Numbered from the stretch's first letter, positions 9,558-18,445 are shown. The stretch is DNA of 44,767 nt from an uncultured Ignavibacteriales bacterium (GCA_937858935.1 CALLZX010000077.1:1-44767), one strand, 5' to 3'. Numbers and translations: made by a program. Notes: generated from the sequence alone by a model not told the origin.

Positions 9558-10694
9558 ATGATTATGAATATTTTAAAAATCAAAATATTATCTAATGTAA
9601 TCTGCAAAGGATTCATACTCCTGTTAATTCTATTTCCCAAAACAATCAAAGCTCAACAAGACTCTGTTTATGATTCTGATCTTGAGGTTTTTCCTATTAT
9701 TAATTATGATTCTGATGCCGGGTTTGGTTATGGGGCTAAAGCATTTCTATTTAACCAAATGGGATTGAAAGAAAGTTACGATCTGATACTTTACAATAGC
9801 ACTAAGGGCGAAAGATGGTATAGGTTTGTCTTTTCAATTATGGATATTCAAAAAAGACAAGGTCAGAAATATCCGCTAGCATTGGATCTAATTGTTGATT
9901 ACGATAAATGGATTAACTATCGATATTATGGAGTAGAATATTTTTATGAACGGGACAGCTTACTTGAATATGAAACTTATACACGAGAACCATTTGAAAT
10001 TTCAGCTGTAATAAGTAGCGCATTTACAAAAACATTTGTAGTAAACGCTGGATTAAAATATAGAACTATAAGCAGTTACAATTTTGATACAAATGGTGAA
10101 CTTCAAAAGTTTGATGGTTCATTTAACAATAGATTTATCAATACACTTTCCCTTCTGGCTATTGTTAGATGGGATAGCAGAAACAATTTTATAAATCCAA
10201 ATAAAGGCACAGTATTGCAAATTGATGCAGAGTACGCACCGGATCTTTCATTCACTAACGAGAATTATTTTAAACTTGGCGTAACATTTCAAAACTATTT
10301 TACTTTACTTCAACCACAATTTGTTTTTGCTTCAAGATTTGTTGGCCAAATAATATTTCCAGATAATGTTCCAATACAACTGCAGCTTCCAATCGGTGGG
10401 AACAACACTTTAAGGGGTTTACCGCAAGACAGATATCTTTCCGCCTCTACACTTATAATCAATAATGAAATTAGATTTCCTATTTGGTGGAGATTCGGTG
10501 GAATAGTTGGATTAGATATTGGTGCAACTGGTTCAACAACTGATTATGAGTTTTGGACACAACAGTTATCCGGCTGGATTGTAAATCCTGTTTTAGGACT
10601 TCGATTCTATATGGATAACTTCATTGTACGTTTTGATGTTGGATTTGGGAGTGAAACAACAGGAATTTATTTCAACTTTGGACATATTTTTTAA
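9558..10694 (+). CDS. Omp85-type outer-membrane beta-barrel (BamA/TamA surface-antigen domain)
   Basis: A 378-residue outer-membrane protein with an N-terminal signal ending near residue 33 (IKAQQ) and a series of amphipathic strands ending in a C-terminal phenylalanine. The LRGLPQDRYL segment near residue 290 fits the (V/L)RG(F/Y) loop-6 motif of Omp85 barrels, and the length suits a ~16-strand barrel. There are no POTRA domains, so it is a barrel-only member rather than BamA itself; its function is unknown. Two ATGs compete (9558 and 9564); the second has GGAT just upstream, so the true start may be six bases later. The promoter region holds a Pho-like box shared with the following nucleotidase gene. 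Confidence 0.75.
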   Translation: MIMNILKIKILSNVICKGFILLLILFPKTIKAQQDSVYDSDLEVFPIINYDSDAGFGYGAKAFLFNQMGLKESYDLILYNSTKGERWYRFVFSIMDIQKRQGQKYPLALDLIVDYDKWINYRYYGVEYFYERDSLLEYETYTREPFEISAVISSAFTKTFVVNAGLKYRTISSYNFDTNGELQKFDGSFNNRFINTLSLLAIVRWDSRNNFINPNKGTVLQIDAEYAPDLSFTNENYFKLGVTFQNYFTLLQPQFVFASRFVGQIIFPDNVPIQLQLPIGGNNTLRGLPQDRYLSASTLIINNEIRFPIWWRFGGIVGLDIGATGSTTDYEFWTQQLSGWIVNPVLGLRFYMDNFIVRFDVGFGSETTGIYFNFGHIF

Positions 10695-10712
10695 TTAGCA
10701 ATCAATATTTCT

Positions 10713-10741
10713 CTAACATTCTTTTGACATTTCTATGACAA
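10713..10741 (+). promoter_or_regulatory. Triple Pho-box-like tandem repeat upstream of the nucleotidase gene
   Basis: Three 7-bp units, CTAACAT, TTGACAT and ATGACAA, are separated by 4-bp spacers (TCTT, TTCT), an exact 11-bp period. This is the architecture of PhoB (E. coli) and PhoP (Bacillus, TTnACA repeats) binding sites. It ends 69 nt before the start of a 5'-nucleotidase, a classic phosphate-starvation product. Sequence and spacing are seen; binding is inferred. Confidence 0.6.
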
Positions 10742-10796
10742 CTTTTTTCTTTGTTAAAGCCAATTTACTATCGTAATAATTCAAACTTTAACAAAC

Positions 10797-10803
10797 AAAG
10801 GAG
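10797..10803 (+). promoter_or_regulatory. Shine-Dalgarno that sets the nucleotidase start
   Basis: AAAGGAG lies 7 nt before the ATG at 10811. It favours this start over an in-frame upstream codon at 10751, because a signal peptide begins immediately after the ATG at 10811. Confidence 0.8.
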
Positions 10804-10810
10804 TACTGAA

Positions 10811-13111
10811 ATGCAAAACATATTTTATACTTTTGCTGCCTTCATAATTTTTACTTCACTTATTTTTTCACAACCTCAGCCATTAACGATCCTTCATGTT
10901 AATGATTCACATTCAACTCTTGAAGCTATTGGGCCAAGAGATGCAAATCTTAAAGGGACTTTAGGCGGAGTTTCCAGAGTTGCAACTTTAGTGGGTATGA
11001 CCAAAATGACAGAACCAAATGTTTTGTTCCTTCACTCAGGTGATATTTCGATCGGTGATGTTTTCTTCAACAAAAATATTCAAGTTCCGGAACTTCAAAT
11101 TCTTGATGCAATCGGGGTGGATGCTATGACACTTGGTAATCACGAATTTGATTTAGGACCAAGCACTTTGCTTTATGCATTTAGTCAATCTTTTCTTACT
11201 CCGAATGACGCTTTTCCAATATTAACAGCAAATGTAGATTTTTCTGATCCAACTATAGTTGCACTGGAAAATTATGTTGATGAATATACAATAAAAGAAT
11301 TTGGAGATTTAAAAGTTGGAATATTCGGATTAACAACGCCTGCAACAAATTTACTTTCAAACCCTTCGCCCGCTATTGTAAGTGAAGACATAATTACAAT
11401 TGCTGCTGCAATGGTTGGCACGCTGCGTACTGTTGAGAATTGCGATGTAGTAATTTTACTATCACATCTCGGTGTTGCATTAGATCAAATTATTGCAAGT
11501 AATATTCCTGGAATAAATGTAATAGTTGGCGGACATGATCATTATAAATATGAGGAGCCAATAACCATTTCCAACATTGGCGGAATAACATGGATTGTTC
11601 AGGCAAGATCCAATTATATGAATGTTGGAAAAATGAATTTACTTATTGATGGAACAAACGTTCAGTTAGTTGACTATCAACTAATACCGATTGATGAGAA
11701 TATTCCTCAAGAGCCAACTGTACAAGGAATCGTAGATTATTTAATAACTGATCTTGAAATTACTTATCAAATTCCATTTTTTACCCAACCAATGGGTTAT
11801 GCAAGTTCTTTCTTTGAAGAAGAAGCAACTGATCTTCTAAATCTCGGCACACACGACACACCACTTGGAAATTTAGTCGCAGATGCTTTCCGTTCATTAA
11901 CATCTACAGACATAGCATTGCAGGCGGGAGGATCAATTGCACTTCCTATTTGGGAAGGAACATTTACTGCCGGTGATTTATTCAGAGCAAATGGATATGG
12001 ATTTAATGAGACAAACACACTTGGTTTTCAACTTGCAACTTTTGATTTAACTGGAATGGATATTTTAACAGGAGTTACATTCGGACTTTCTGAGATAGAA
12101 ATGAATGACGAATTCCTAATTCAGGTATCAGGAATGGAATATACTTATGATGGGACAAAACCAGCAGAAGAAAGACTAGTTTCAGTTAAAATAAACGGAT
12201 TACCAATTGATCCAACAGCTAATTATTCTGTTACTGCAAATGAAATGGTTTTAGGAATACTTGCTTACATCGGAATCGTCCCTTCAAATGTAAACATTAT
12301 GACAGGTGTTACAGAATTTCAAGCTTTATCGGCATATGTAATGCAACAAAATAATTTTATCCAACCAAAAACTTTAGGAAGAGTATTAAATGTTGGAGAC
12401 CAAAACTCAAGAAGCACTATAGTAGGTGCCGGATGGATGAATTCTAATCAAGGGAATTATATGCTCGATAAACTCCTTTGTGATAAACTGTTTTTTGAGT
12501 TTCATATGATTGACCGAGGTTTGATGTATCAGCCGACCGGAAAAGTAACCATAAGATTGCATCAAGCAAATTTAACATTCAAAAGCAATGTGTGCGAGTG
12601 GCTGTTAATGCAAAACAAAACTGCAACCTTAACGGGTAACGGCAAAATAAATAATCAAGGAAATTATGGATGCCTGCTAGTTGCAAATGATCAGCCCGAT
12701 AAACTTAGAATTGTCATCTGGGATAAGAATGATGGGGATAGAATCGTTTATGATAATCTAACACCACAAAACATTCAAGGTGCAATTGTAATGTTTGACA
12801 GATGCATACTTTCTAAAGAGGGCGATGATAATATGCTAACTGCTCCTACCGAATTTGTGCTTAAACAGAATTATCCGAATCCTTTCAATCCTGTAACAAC
12901 TATAACCTACTCTATTCCAGAAGCAGGAAATGTTGAGATGAAAATTTATGATATTCTGGGAAATGAAGTTGCCACTTTAGTAAAGGAAGTAAAAGCACCT
13001 GGCACTTACTCTGCAGTATTTGATGCATCTTCATTTGCAAGTGGTATTTACATGTACATGTTAAGAACTAACAACTTTGTTCAAACAAAGAAGATGACGT
13101 TAATGAAGTAA
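10811..13111 (+). CDS. UshA-like 5'-nucleotidase/phosphoesterase with post-COAP-like domain and T9SS tail
   Basis: A 766-residue extracellular enzyme. After a signal peptide (about 1-20) the metallophosphoesterase domain shows all metal-site motifs: D32-x-H34, SGD, the N110-H111-E112 block and GGHDH at 240-244. A C-terminal 5'-nucleotidase substrate domain follows (about 330-520). At the usual NGGGIR motif it reads AGGSIA (372-377), so the conserved substrate-binding arginine is replaced by A377. Residues about 535-665 resemble the post-COAP-1 domain (GAGWM, CEWLL, IVIWDK). The protein ends with a type A T9SS sorting domain (NYPNPFNP to the final lysine). It probably releases phosphate from nucleotides at the cell surface. 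The upstream Pho-like repeats fit this role. A terminator follows. Confidence 0.9.
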   Translation: MQNIFYTFAAFIIFTSLIFSQPQPLTILHVNDSHSTLEAIGPRDANLKGTLGGVSRVATLVGMTKMTEPNVLFLHSGDISIGDVFFNKNIQVPELQILDAIGVDAMTLGNHEFDLGPSTLLYAFSQSFLTPNDAFPILTANVDFSDPTIVALENYVDEYTIKEFGDLKVGIFGLTTPATNLLSNPSPAIVSEDIITIAAAMVGTLRTVENCDVVILLSHLGVALDQIIASNIPGINVIVGGHDHYKYEEPITISNIGGITWIVQARSNYMNVGKMNLLIDGTNVQLVDYQLIPIDENIPQEPTVQGIVDYLITDLEITYQIPFFTQPMGYASSFFEEEATDLLNLGTHDTPLGNLVADAFRSLTSTDIALQAGGSIALPIWEGTFTAGDLFRANGYGFNETNTLGFQLATFDLTGMDILTGVTFGLSEIEMNDEFLIQVSGMEYTYDGTKPAEERLVSVKINGLPIDPTANYSVTANEMVLGILAYIGIVPSNVNIMTGVTEFQALSAYVMQQNNFIQPKTLGRVLNVGDQNSRSTIVGAGWMNSNQGNYMLDKLLCDKLFFEFHMIDRGLMYQPTGKVTIRLHQANLTFKSNVCEWLLMQNKTATLTGNGKINNQGNYGCLLVANDQPDKLRIVIWDKNDGDRIVYDNLTPQNIQGAIVMFDRCILSKEGDDNMLTAPTEFVLKQNYPNPFNPVTTITYSIPEAGNVEMKIYDILGNEVATLVKEVKAPGTYSAVFDASSFASGIYMYMLRTNNFVQTKKMTLMK

Positions 13112-13122
13112 AACTTGATTGG

Positions 13123-13154
13123 GCCTCCCATATTATGGGAGGCTTTTATGTTTT
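13123..13154 (+). terminator. Intrinsic terminator after the nucleotidase gene
   Basis: A 9-bp GC-rich stem GCCTCCCAT/ATGGGAGGC (13123-13131 with 13135-13143) with a 3-nt loop is followed by TTTTATGTTTT. It begins 12 nt after the stop codon. Confidence 0.92.
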
Positions 13155-13166
13155 AAGTTTAACTCT

Positions 13167-13174
13167 AAAGGAGG
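13167..13174 (+). promoter_or_regulatory. Strong Shine-Dalgarno fixing the lipoprotein start
   Basis: AAAGGAGG lies 4 nt before the ATG at 13179. It is among the strongest ribosome binding sites in the window and rules out the in-frame start at 13119, which falls before the terminator. Confidence 0.85.
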
Positions 13175-13178
13175 AGTT

Positions 13179-13919
13179 ATGAAAAAGATTTTTACAATTT
13201 GTTTTATAACAATTTTAATATTTATGATGCTTTCTTGTGCAGCATCCTTGCCACCAAATTCTTATATCCGAAGTCAATATTTCAGCATAACAACTCCTTG
13301 TGAAAAAGATTGGAATGAGATTAAAGGTAATAATTTAGAAAACGATGAGATCATTTGGTTACAAAAGGGGCACGGACCGGGAAATTTATCAAAAGCAGAG
13401 CATCCTATAAAAACACTATTTATTCAGAGAAGAACAATCCAAGACAATATAGATAATACAGAACTGTTAAACGCCACACTTTATGACAATGTGCAAAGTG
13501 ATATTAAAATATTTGTTGATGATTTGAGCGGGAGATTCGATTTAGATGATTTCCAGTGCAATCCCATCAAATCAAAAGATCAACTTATTTACCATTTCAC
13601 TTATAACGTATCCATCCATTTTGATAGTTTAGACCCTAACACTCCTCGTATACCAGAAAAAATTCCTATGGGAACTGGAATTGGACAGTATTACATATAT
13701 TTACCCAAATTTTATAAAGAGTGGAATTCTTATTATTTGTTTATCTATGATGAATATCCTTTAAATCATTCAAACGAAAAGAATCTTAATATTTCTAAGA
13801 AAGCAGAAATAACTAAAGATTCAATTAAATCGAGCTCTGAAATCGATACTGAAATAAAATTTGAATTAACTGAATTTATAAAAGGTTTTTCATGTGTTGA
13901 AGATTCTTTGAAAAAATAA
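13179..13919 (+). CDS. Hypothetical lipoprotein
   Basis: A 246-residue protein that I cannot assign to a family. The N-terminus is a lipoprotein signal with lipobox MLSC (C20 would be lipidated). The mature part is soluble and rich in charged residues. A hydrophobic/aromatic patch near residues 165-190 (FHFTYNVSIHFD, YYIYLPKF) is consistent with a beta-sandwich, and the C-terminal region is lysine- and serine-rich and probably helical. It sits between the nucleotidase terminator and a decayed T9SS fragment, so it may be transcribed alone. The presence of a gene is well supported by the ribosome binding site and signal; its function is unknown. Confidence 0.75.
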   Translation: MKKIFTICFITILIFMMLSCAASLPPNSYIRSQYFSITTPCEKDWNEIKGNNLENDEIIWLQKGHGPGNLSKAEHPIKTLFIQRRTIQDNIDNTELLNATLYDNVQSDIKIFVDDLSGRFDLDDFQCNPIKSKDQLIYHFTYNVSIHFDSLDPNTPRIPEKIPMGTGIGQYYIYLPKFYKEWNSYYLFIYDEYPLNHSNEKNLNISKKAEITKDSIKSSSEIDTEIKFELTEFIKGFSCVEDSLKK

Positions 13920-13951
13920 AATAATTTATTTGTACTAATTAACATTAATCT

Positions 13952-14032
13952 GAAGAACTGATAGCCTTGTATTTCGGAAGATTGCTAGCAGACGATTTTG
14001 TGCTGACAAGAAAGATGATCCGAATGAAGTAA
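13952..14032 (+). pseudogene. Remnant of a T9SS C-terminal sorting domain
   Basis: In one frame this stretch reads EELIALYFGRLLADDFV followed by LTRKMIRMK and a stop at 14030-14032. This is the typical end of a type A T9SS sorting domain; compare the nucleotidase ending, where MYMLRTNNFVQTKKMTLMK precedes its stop. The frame is closed by a stop (13946-13948) a few codons upstream and no start codon or other part of a cargo gene remains. I read it as the last ~27 codons of a lost T9SS cargo gene. Confidence 0.6.
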
Positions 14033-14120
14033 AACATTACTTATTTTTTGATCTGACCTCTATCAATGATTGTTGCTAGGGGTTCTTATTTGACGAGTAC
14101 AAATTAATTGATTTCAATTT

Positions 14121-14138
14121 TTTACCATTTTATGACAA
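14121..14138 (+). promoter_or_regulatory. Pho-box-like repeat upstream of the 14191 gene
   Basis: TTTACCA-TTTT-ATGACAA has the same 7-4-7 layout and the same TATGACAAC half-site as the sites at 9498 and 10724. It ends 52 nt before the ATG at 14191. The first half-site is weaker than in the other two. Confidence 0.4.
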
Positions 14139-14190
14139 CCCTGCGAAAGGAAATGATTATGTTACTCCCAGAACCTATAAGAGTGATCAG

Positions 14191-15063
14191 ATGAAAAAAA
14201 TAAAACTGCTTCTTTTATTATTATTTGTATCAAGTATTTGTTTGGCTCAACAAAAAGACACTACTAGAGTAATAGTTCCATCTGACACTTTAAAAATTGT
14301 TAAGATAACACTTAGCGATAATTCAATTTTATTTGGTCAAATATTAGCTGAATCGGATACTTTGATTGAATTTAAATCTTCGGCAGGATTATTTATAAAT
14401 TTTAGACCGGAACTTATTAGAGAGAGAGAATACCTGAAAGGGGTAACCGATGATGGAAAGTATGTAAGATATGATCCAAGCAATTCCAGATTGTTTTTCT
14501 TTCCAACTGCAAGAACTCCCCAAGCGGGCAGTGGATATTTTTCTGACTACGAATTACTGTTTCCGTTTCTTTCAATTGCAGTAACTGATTTTTTAGTTTT
14601 AAGCGGTGGAATGTCTATTGTGCCGGGAGCATCAGATCAGCTTATATTTATCGCCCCAAAGATTAGGGTCTTTAATTCAGAAAATTTCTGTGCTTCAGGT
14701 GGATTGCTGTATATAAATATTCCGGAAGAGGTTGACAATGTTGCATTGGGATATGGAGTCATAACAATAGGGACACAAAAAGCTGCATTTAGTTTGGGTT
14801 ATGGAACACATATTTCCAGCAACGATGAAGGTGATCTTACAGGCTTAGTTATGATAGGTGGAGATATACAGCTATCCAACAGCGTAAAATTAATGAGTGA
14901 AAATTATATTCCTGTTGGAGTTGAAGATATGGATATTGTTTACTCATTCGGTGTGAGATTTTTTGGAGACAACTTGTCTGTGGATCTTGGCTTCTTTGGG
15001 GTAACCGCGGAAACTGAAGGGTGGCCATTTATTCCTTGGATTGGTTTTGCATATAACTTTTAG
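14191..15063 (+). CDS. Hypothetical exported protein, probable outer-membrane beta-barrel
   Basis: A 290-residue protein with a clear signal peptide (about 1-19, ending LAQQ). Residues about 30-85 form a small all-beta region (KITLSDNSILFGQILAESD) of the kind often seen at the start of Bacteroidota surface proteins. From about residue 110 there are alternating glycine/hydrophobic strands ending in YNF, as expected for a barrel. I do not recognise a named family. It is probably co-transcribed with the next lipoprotein gene (67-nt gap). The upstream Pho-like half-sites suggest shared control with the nucleotidase gene. Confidence 0.65.
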   Translation: MKKIKLLLLLLFVSSICLAQQKDTTRVIVPSDTLKIVKITLSDNSILFGQILAESDTLIEFKSSAGLFINFRPELIREREYLKGVTDDGKYVRYDPSNSRLFFFPTARTPQAGSGYFSDYELLFPFLSIAVTDFLVLSGGMSIVPGASDQLIFIAPKIRVFNSENFCASGGLLYINIPEEVDNVALGYGVITIGTQKAAFSLGYGTHISSNDEGDLTGLVMIGGDIQLSNSVKLMSENYIPVGVEDMDIVYSFGVRFFGDNLSVDLGFFGVTAETEGWPFIPWIGFAYNF

Positions 15064-15130
15064 AATATGAAAAGGTTAACAGTATTTATATTAATTTTGC
15101 AGAAGAAAAATTATTTTATTGAGGTATGAT

Positions 15131-16120
15131 ATGAAAAAAATAATGCTTTCAATAGGATTTTTAAGCTTTGTTTTTTTTGCACTATTTGCCTGCACGACAA
15201 TTCAAACACTTTATTTGCAGGATGTGGAAGTAACTGGACCAATTAATCAATCCGCAGTTCATATTACCGATAGTACTAATGCTCCTTCAATAACAATTTC
15301 GGCCCGGTTTTCTTACAACCCGGAAAAAGAAATAAAAGCTAAAACTGATGGAACTCCAAAAGTTAACTCTCAAGGATTCTATCAGGTAGATACAACCTTC
15401 TACAATGATGAAACTATTAAGTACACAAAAACTCCGGGTGTAAATAAATTTCCCTATCCTGTTGAAAATCTAACCTGGAAATTAGCTTCGTTTACTGCGG
15501 GACTCGATTTTGATTTTAAATTTTCAAGAAGCTTTGCTCTTTTTGCAGGTGTTAATTATGCTGGAGTTAATAACAAATCATTATGGGGTGGTACATTTGG
15601 GTTAGGAGTTTTTGGTGTTGAAAACGAAATGGCATTTCGGCTTGATGCTGGTTTACATATCCAAAACATTACATATGATGCTTACACAATTGCAGAAATT
15701 ATGCAAACTGATTTTTGGGGTTCTACAGAAGAATATGTGCTTTTCTACCATGACATCGATGAATCAACTCACTTCGACCCTTTTATAAACTTTACATTTA
15801 ATACTGCTAAAAGAAATTGGATTATTAATATATTTATAAACGGAGGATATAGTGTTCAGTCATTATTAGACTTTGAACCCAAAACCATTGACTATGCATG
15901 GTTTCCTTTGCCACCTTATGTTTTTAATACAACAACAACTTATGATTACCGTGGTGAAACAACTACAGGATTTATTCATTTTACACCTGGCGTTTATTTC
16001 AACGCAGGTGAAAAAAGCCGGATCATTTTTGGAGCAAGATTTTTTTATGAAACTCAACTAGAAGACGCTACACAGAATTTATTTATTCTTCCAATGCTGC
16101 AGTTTGATTTTAAATTGTAA
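15131..16120 (+). CDS. Hypothetical lipoprotein with beta-barrel-like C-terminal region
   Basis: A 329-residue protein with lipobox LFAC (C21) and a mature part of repeated beta strands (FTAGLDFDFKF, FALFAGVNYAG, INIFINGGYS, LPMLQFDFKL) ending in FKL. This is an outer-membrane barrel-like pattern combined with an N-terminal lipid anchor. I chose the ATG at 15131 because GAGG at 15121-15124 lies 6 nt upstream. An alternative TTG at 15119 overlaps that site. No family is recognised. Its 3' end converges with the zinc-ribbon gene on the other strand, with only 12 nt between the stops. Confidence 0.65.
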   Translation: MKKIMLSIGFLSFVFFALFACTTIQTLYLQDVEVTGPINQSAVHITDSTNAPSITISARFSYNPEKEIKAKTDGTPKVNSQGFYQVDTTFYNDETIKYTKTPGVNKFPYPVENLTWKLASFTAGLDFDFKFSRSFALFAGVNYAGVNNKSLWGGTFGLGVFGVENEMAFRLDAGLHIQNITYDAYTIAEIMQTDFWGSTEEYVLFYHDIDESTHFDPFINFTFNTAKRNWIINIFINGGYSVQSLLDFEPKTIDYAWFPLPPYVFNTTTTYDYRGETTTGFIHFTPGVYFNAGEKSRIIFGARFFYETQLEDATQNLFILPMLQFDFKL

Positions 16121-16132
16121 GAATAATGTAAA

Positions 16133-16714
16133 TTAGATTTCGTTTTCTGAATTATAATCTTTCACTTTAAATTCATCGTAAAATCTATTTGTTATTAACA
16201 TAAAACCTATGCCTGCAACGGCACCTAGAATAATCATTGAATTTCCAATTGATAATTGCTTATACAAGAATTCAAGATTAAAATAATAACTAAATCTAAA
16301 GTAAACCAATTTACCAGTATGAGAAATAAGATTCCCGAAACCCGCTCCGAAGAAAGCAAACAATAAAATCTTTGAAGTCTTATAAACAATTCTAAACTGT
16401 GAATAACTTGTTGCAACTTCTTTTATCAAACCGTAAACAGAAAATATTCCAACCACCATCCAGAAGAATTCACTGTTGCCGATAAAATCAGGAATAAGGA
16501 ATATGGTTATAAGTAAAATTACCAAACGAAAAATAATTGTAACATACAGTTGTGGATAATCCAGAAAACTAAGTTTACCAACAAGAGAATCATTAATACT
16601 TTTTGTGATGCTGTTCTTGTTTACGATTTCAGCCTTCTCAAATCCACAGCTCGGACAGTCTTTTAATTCGTGTTCGGATTTCTCTCCGCAATTTGGGCAG
16701 ATGTTTGTATACAT
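16133..16714 (-). CDS. Zinc-ribbon membrane protein of unknown function
   Basis: A 193-residue protein that starts with a double CxxC zinc ribbon (CPNCGE at 6-11 and CPSCGF at 20-25), followed by a polar linker and about four transmembrane helices (about 60-80, 85-103, 116-137, 156-176). It follows the acyl-CoA ligase gene after 6 nt, so it is the last gene of a three-gene minus-strand operon. Proteins of this layout are common and mostly uncharacterised; the ribbon could bind another protein or sense metal, but nothing here decides this. Confidence 0.7.
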   Translation of the reverse strand: MYTNICPNCGEKSEHELKDCPSCGFEKAEIVNKNSITKSINDSLVGKLSFLDYPQLYVTIIFRLVILLITIFLIPDFIGNSEFFWMVVGIFSVYGLIKEVATSYSQFRIVYKTSKILLFAFFGAGFGNLISHTGKLVYFRFSYYFNLEFLYKQLSIGNSMIILGAVAGIGFMLITNRFYDEFKVKDYNSENEI

Positions 16715-16720
16715 TTTTCT

Positions 16721-18430
16721 TTAGTGAACATTTTTAACCAAATATCTTTTAATCTTTTGTGTTGTTGTTTTTTCAAACTCACTGTCTCTTACGTAAAATT
16801 TTCGTATTTGCTTAAAGGCAGGCAGTTCTTTATTTGTTTCTTTAACTGCTTCGCCAATAATATCATTTACTAACTCTGGAGTTATTTTAACTTTATTTTT
16901 TTCCGAGTATTCGATAAACGCTTCTGCATCTGTTACAATTTGTACAGCAATTATTTCAGTGTGCTTTTCATCCTGTTCTCCATAAACCATGCTTTCTTGC
17001 ACAAATGGGTTTCTATTTAAAATATCTTCAATCTCTTCAGGAAAAACATTTTCTCCGCTTTTAGAAATGATAACGTTCTTCTGCCTTCCATTTATATGCA
17101 AGAATCCATCATCATCAAAGAAACCGATATCTCCTGTTTTAAACCAGCCATTATCAAAAGCTTCATCAGTTAATTTTTGATTTTTGTAATAACCAAGCAT
17201 TACGCTGCTGCCCTTAATATATATTTCTCCAATCCCCGCTTCATTAGGATTATTGATTTTAATATCGAGACCAGGTAATGGCAGTCCCGCAGCATTATCT
17301 TTAAAACTATACAAACGATTTAAGGCAACAATTGGTGAGGTTTCTGTAAGCCCATATCCTTGAACAAAATTAAATCCGAGTTCACGTAGACCTTTTGCAA
17401 CTTTTGGATCCGGTGCAGCACCTCCCGCAATAAATAACCTTATATGTCCGCCAAATTTATGATGCAGTTCTTTAAAGATTAATTTCTTAGAACTCTTCCA
17501 GCCAAATGATTCAAAAATATTTGTAAGAGAAATTAGCGGCGGAACAATAACTGATTTTAATTTGTCTTCCTGAATTCCTTTATAGATCTTCTTAAACATT
17601 TTATCATACAAGAGCGGGACACCAAGCAGGATTGTTGCTTTTACTTTTTGTAAATCATCAACAACTGTCTTTAATGATCTTGCGTAGTGAGCTGAAGCTC
17701 CAGCATACAAAGGACAAAGCAACCCGCAAGTACACTCATATTTGTGATGAATTGGAAGGACGGAAAGAAATCGGTCTTCGGGTATAATCTGTATCATACT
17801 GGTCATGGCCATAAGATTTGAAGCAATATTCTTTTGTGTAAGCATAACGCCTTTTGCTCTGCCCAGAGAACCGGATGTAAAAATGATTTCTGCCATAACA
17901 TCAGGATTTATAAAAGGCAATCTTTCAATTGATGCTGATTGTTTTTCAATCATTTTTGTCATCGAAAGGATTCCGTCTTTATGTTCTTTCGAATCCATAT
18001 TGATATAGTATTTTAGATTTAACAGAGAATCCCTTTTTTCTTTCATCAAGGGTTCAAATCCATCCGAAAAAATGATTGCCTTAGCTTCTGATTCATGTAT
18101 GATATTAAGTATTTCATTATGGTTTAGATTCTTATCAACAGGAATAATAACCATGTTAAAACACATTGATGTAAAATATGTCATTGACCATTGTATACGG
18201 TTTTCACTTATAACGGCAATGTGATCTCTTTCTTTTATTCCAATTTCAAACAGTGATTTACCAAAACGTATTACATAATCATGCAGTTGTTTGTATGATA
18301 CTCTTGCTATCGGGTTGTCTGCTAAATCTTCAAGTGCCAGTTTATCACCATAAACTTTTGCTGATCTTAAAAGCATATCTTGTATTGAGGTTATGCTAGG
18401 AACAACATATCGTGGATATTCTTTGACCAT
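16721..18430 (-). CDS. AMP-dependent long-chain acyl-CoA ligase (FadD15-like)
   Basis: A 569-residue adenylate-forming enzyme that would activate a fatty acid with ATP and CoA. The phosphate-binding loop is TSGSLGRAKG starting at T185, slightly unlike the common TSGTTGxPKG. The YGLTE motif ends at E363, the hinge region reads WFKTGDIG...INGRQKN, and the C-terminal catalytic-lysine motif is TTTQKIKR. All core motifs are present, so it should be active. The sequence type (GENVFPEEIED, SEKNKVK) resembles the long-chain FAD15 group, though acyl-chain preference cannot be read from sequence. It lies 15 nt after the DUF3365 lipoprotein gene and 6 nt before the zinc-ribbon gene. Confidence 0.88.
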   Translation of the reverse strand: MVKEYPRYVVPSITSIQDMLLRSAKVYGDKLALEDLADNPIARVSYKQLHDYVIRFGKSLFEIGIKERDHIAVISENRIQWSMTYFTSMCFNMVIIPVDKNLNHNEILNIIHESEAKAIIFSDGFEPLMKEKRDSLLNLKYYINMDSKEHKDGILSMTKMIEKQSASIERLPFINPDVMAEIIFTSGSLGRAKGVMLTQKNIASNLMAMTSMIQIIPEDRFLSVLPIHHKYECTCGLLCPLYAGASAHYARSLKTVVDDLQKVKATILLGVPLLYDKMFKKIYKGIQEDKLKSVIVPPLISLTNIFESFGWKSSKKLIFKELHHKFGGHIRLFIAGGAAPDPKVAKGLRELGFNFVQGYGLTETSPIVALNRLYSFKDNAAGLPLPGLDIKINNPNEAGIGEIYIKGSSVMLGYYKNQKLTDEAFDNGWFKTGDIGFFDDDGFLHINGRQKNVIISKSGENVFPEEIEDILNRNPFVQESMVYGEQDEKHTEIIAVQIVTDAEAFIEYSEKNKVKITPELVNDIIGEAVKETNKELPAFKQIRKFYVRDSEFEKTTTQKIKRYLVKNVH

Positions 18431-18445
18431 TTTATTTTTCCTTAT

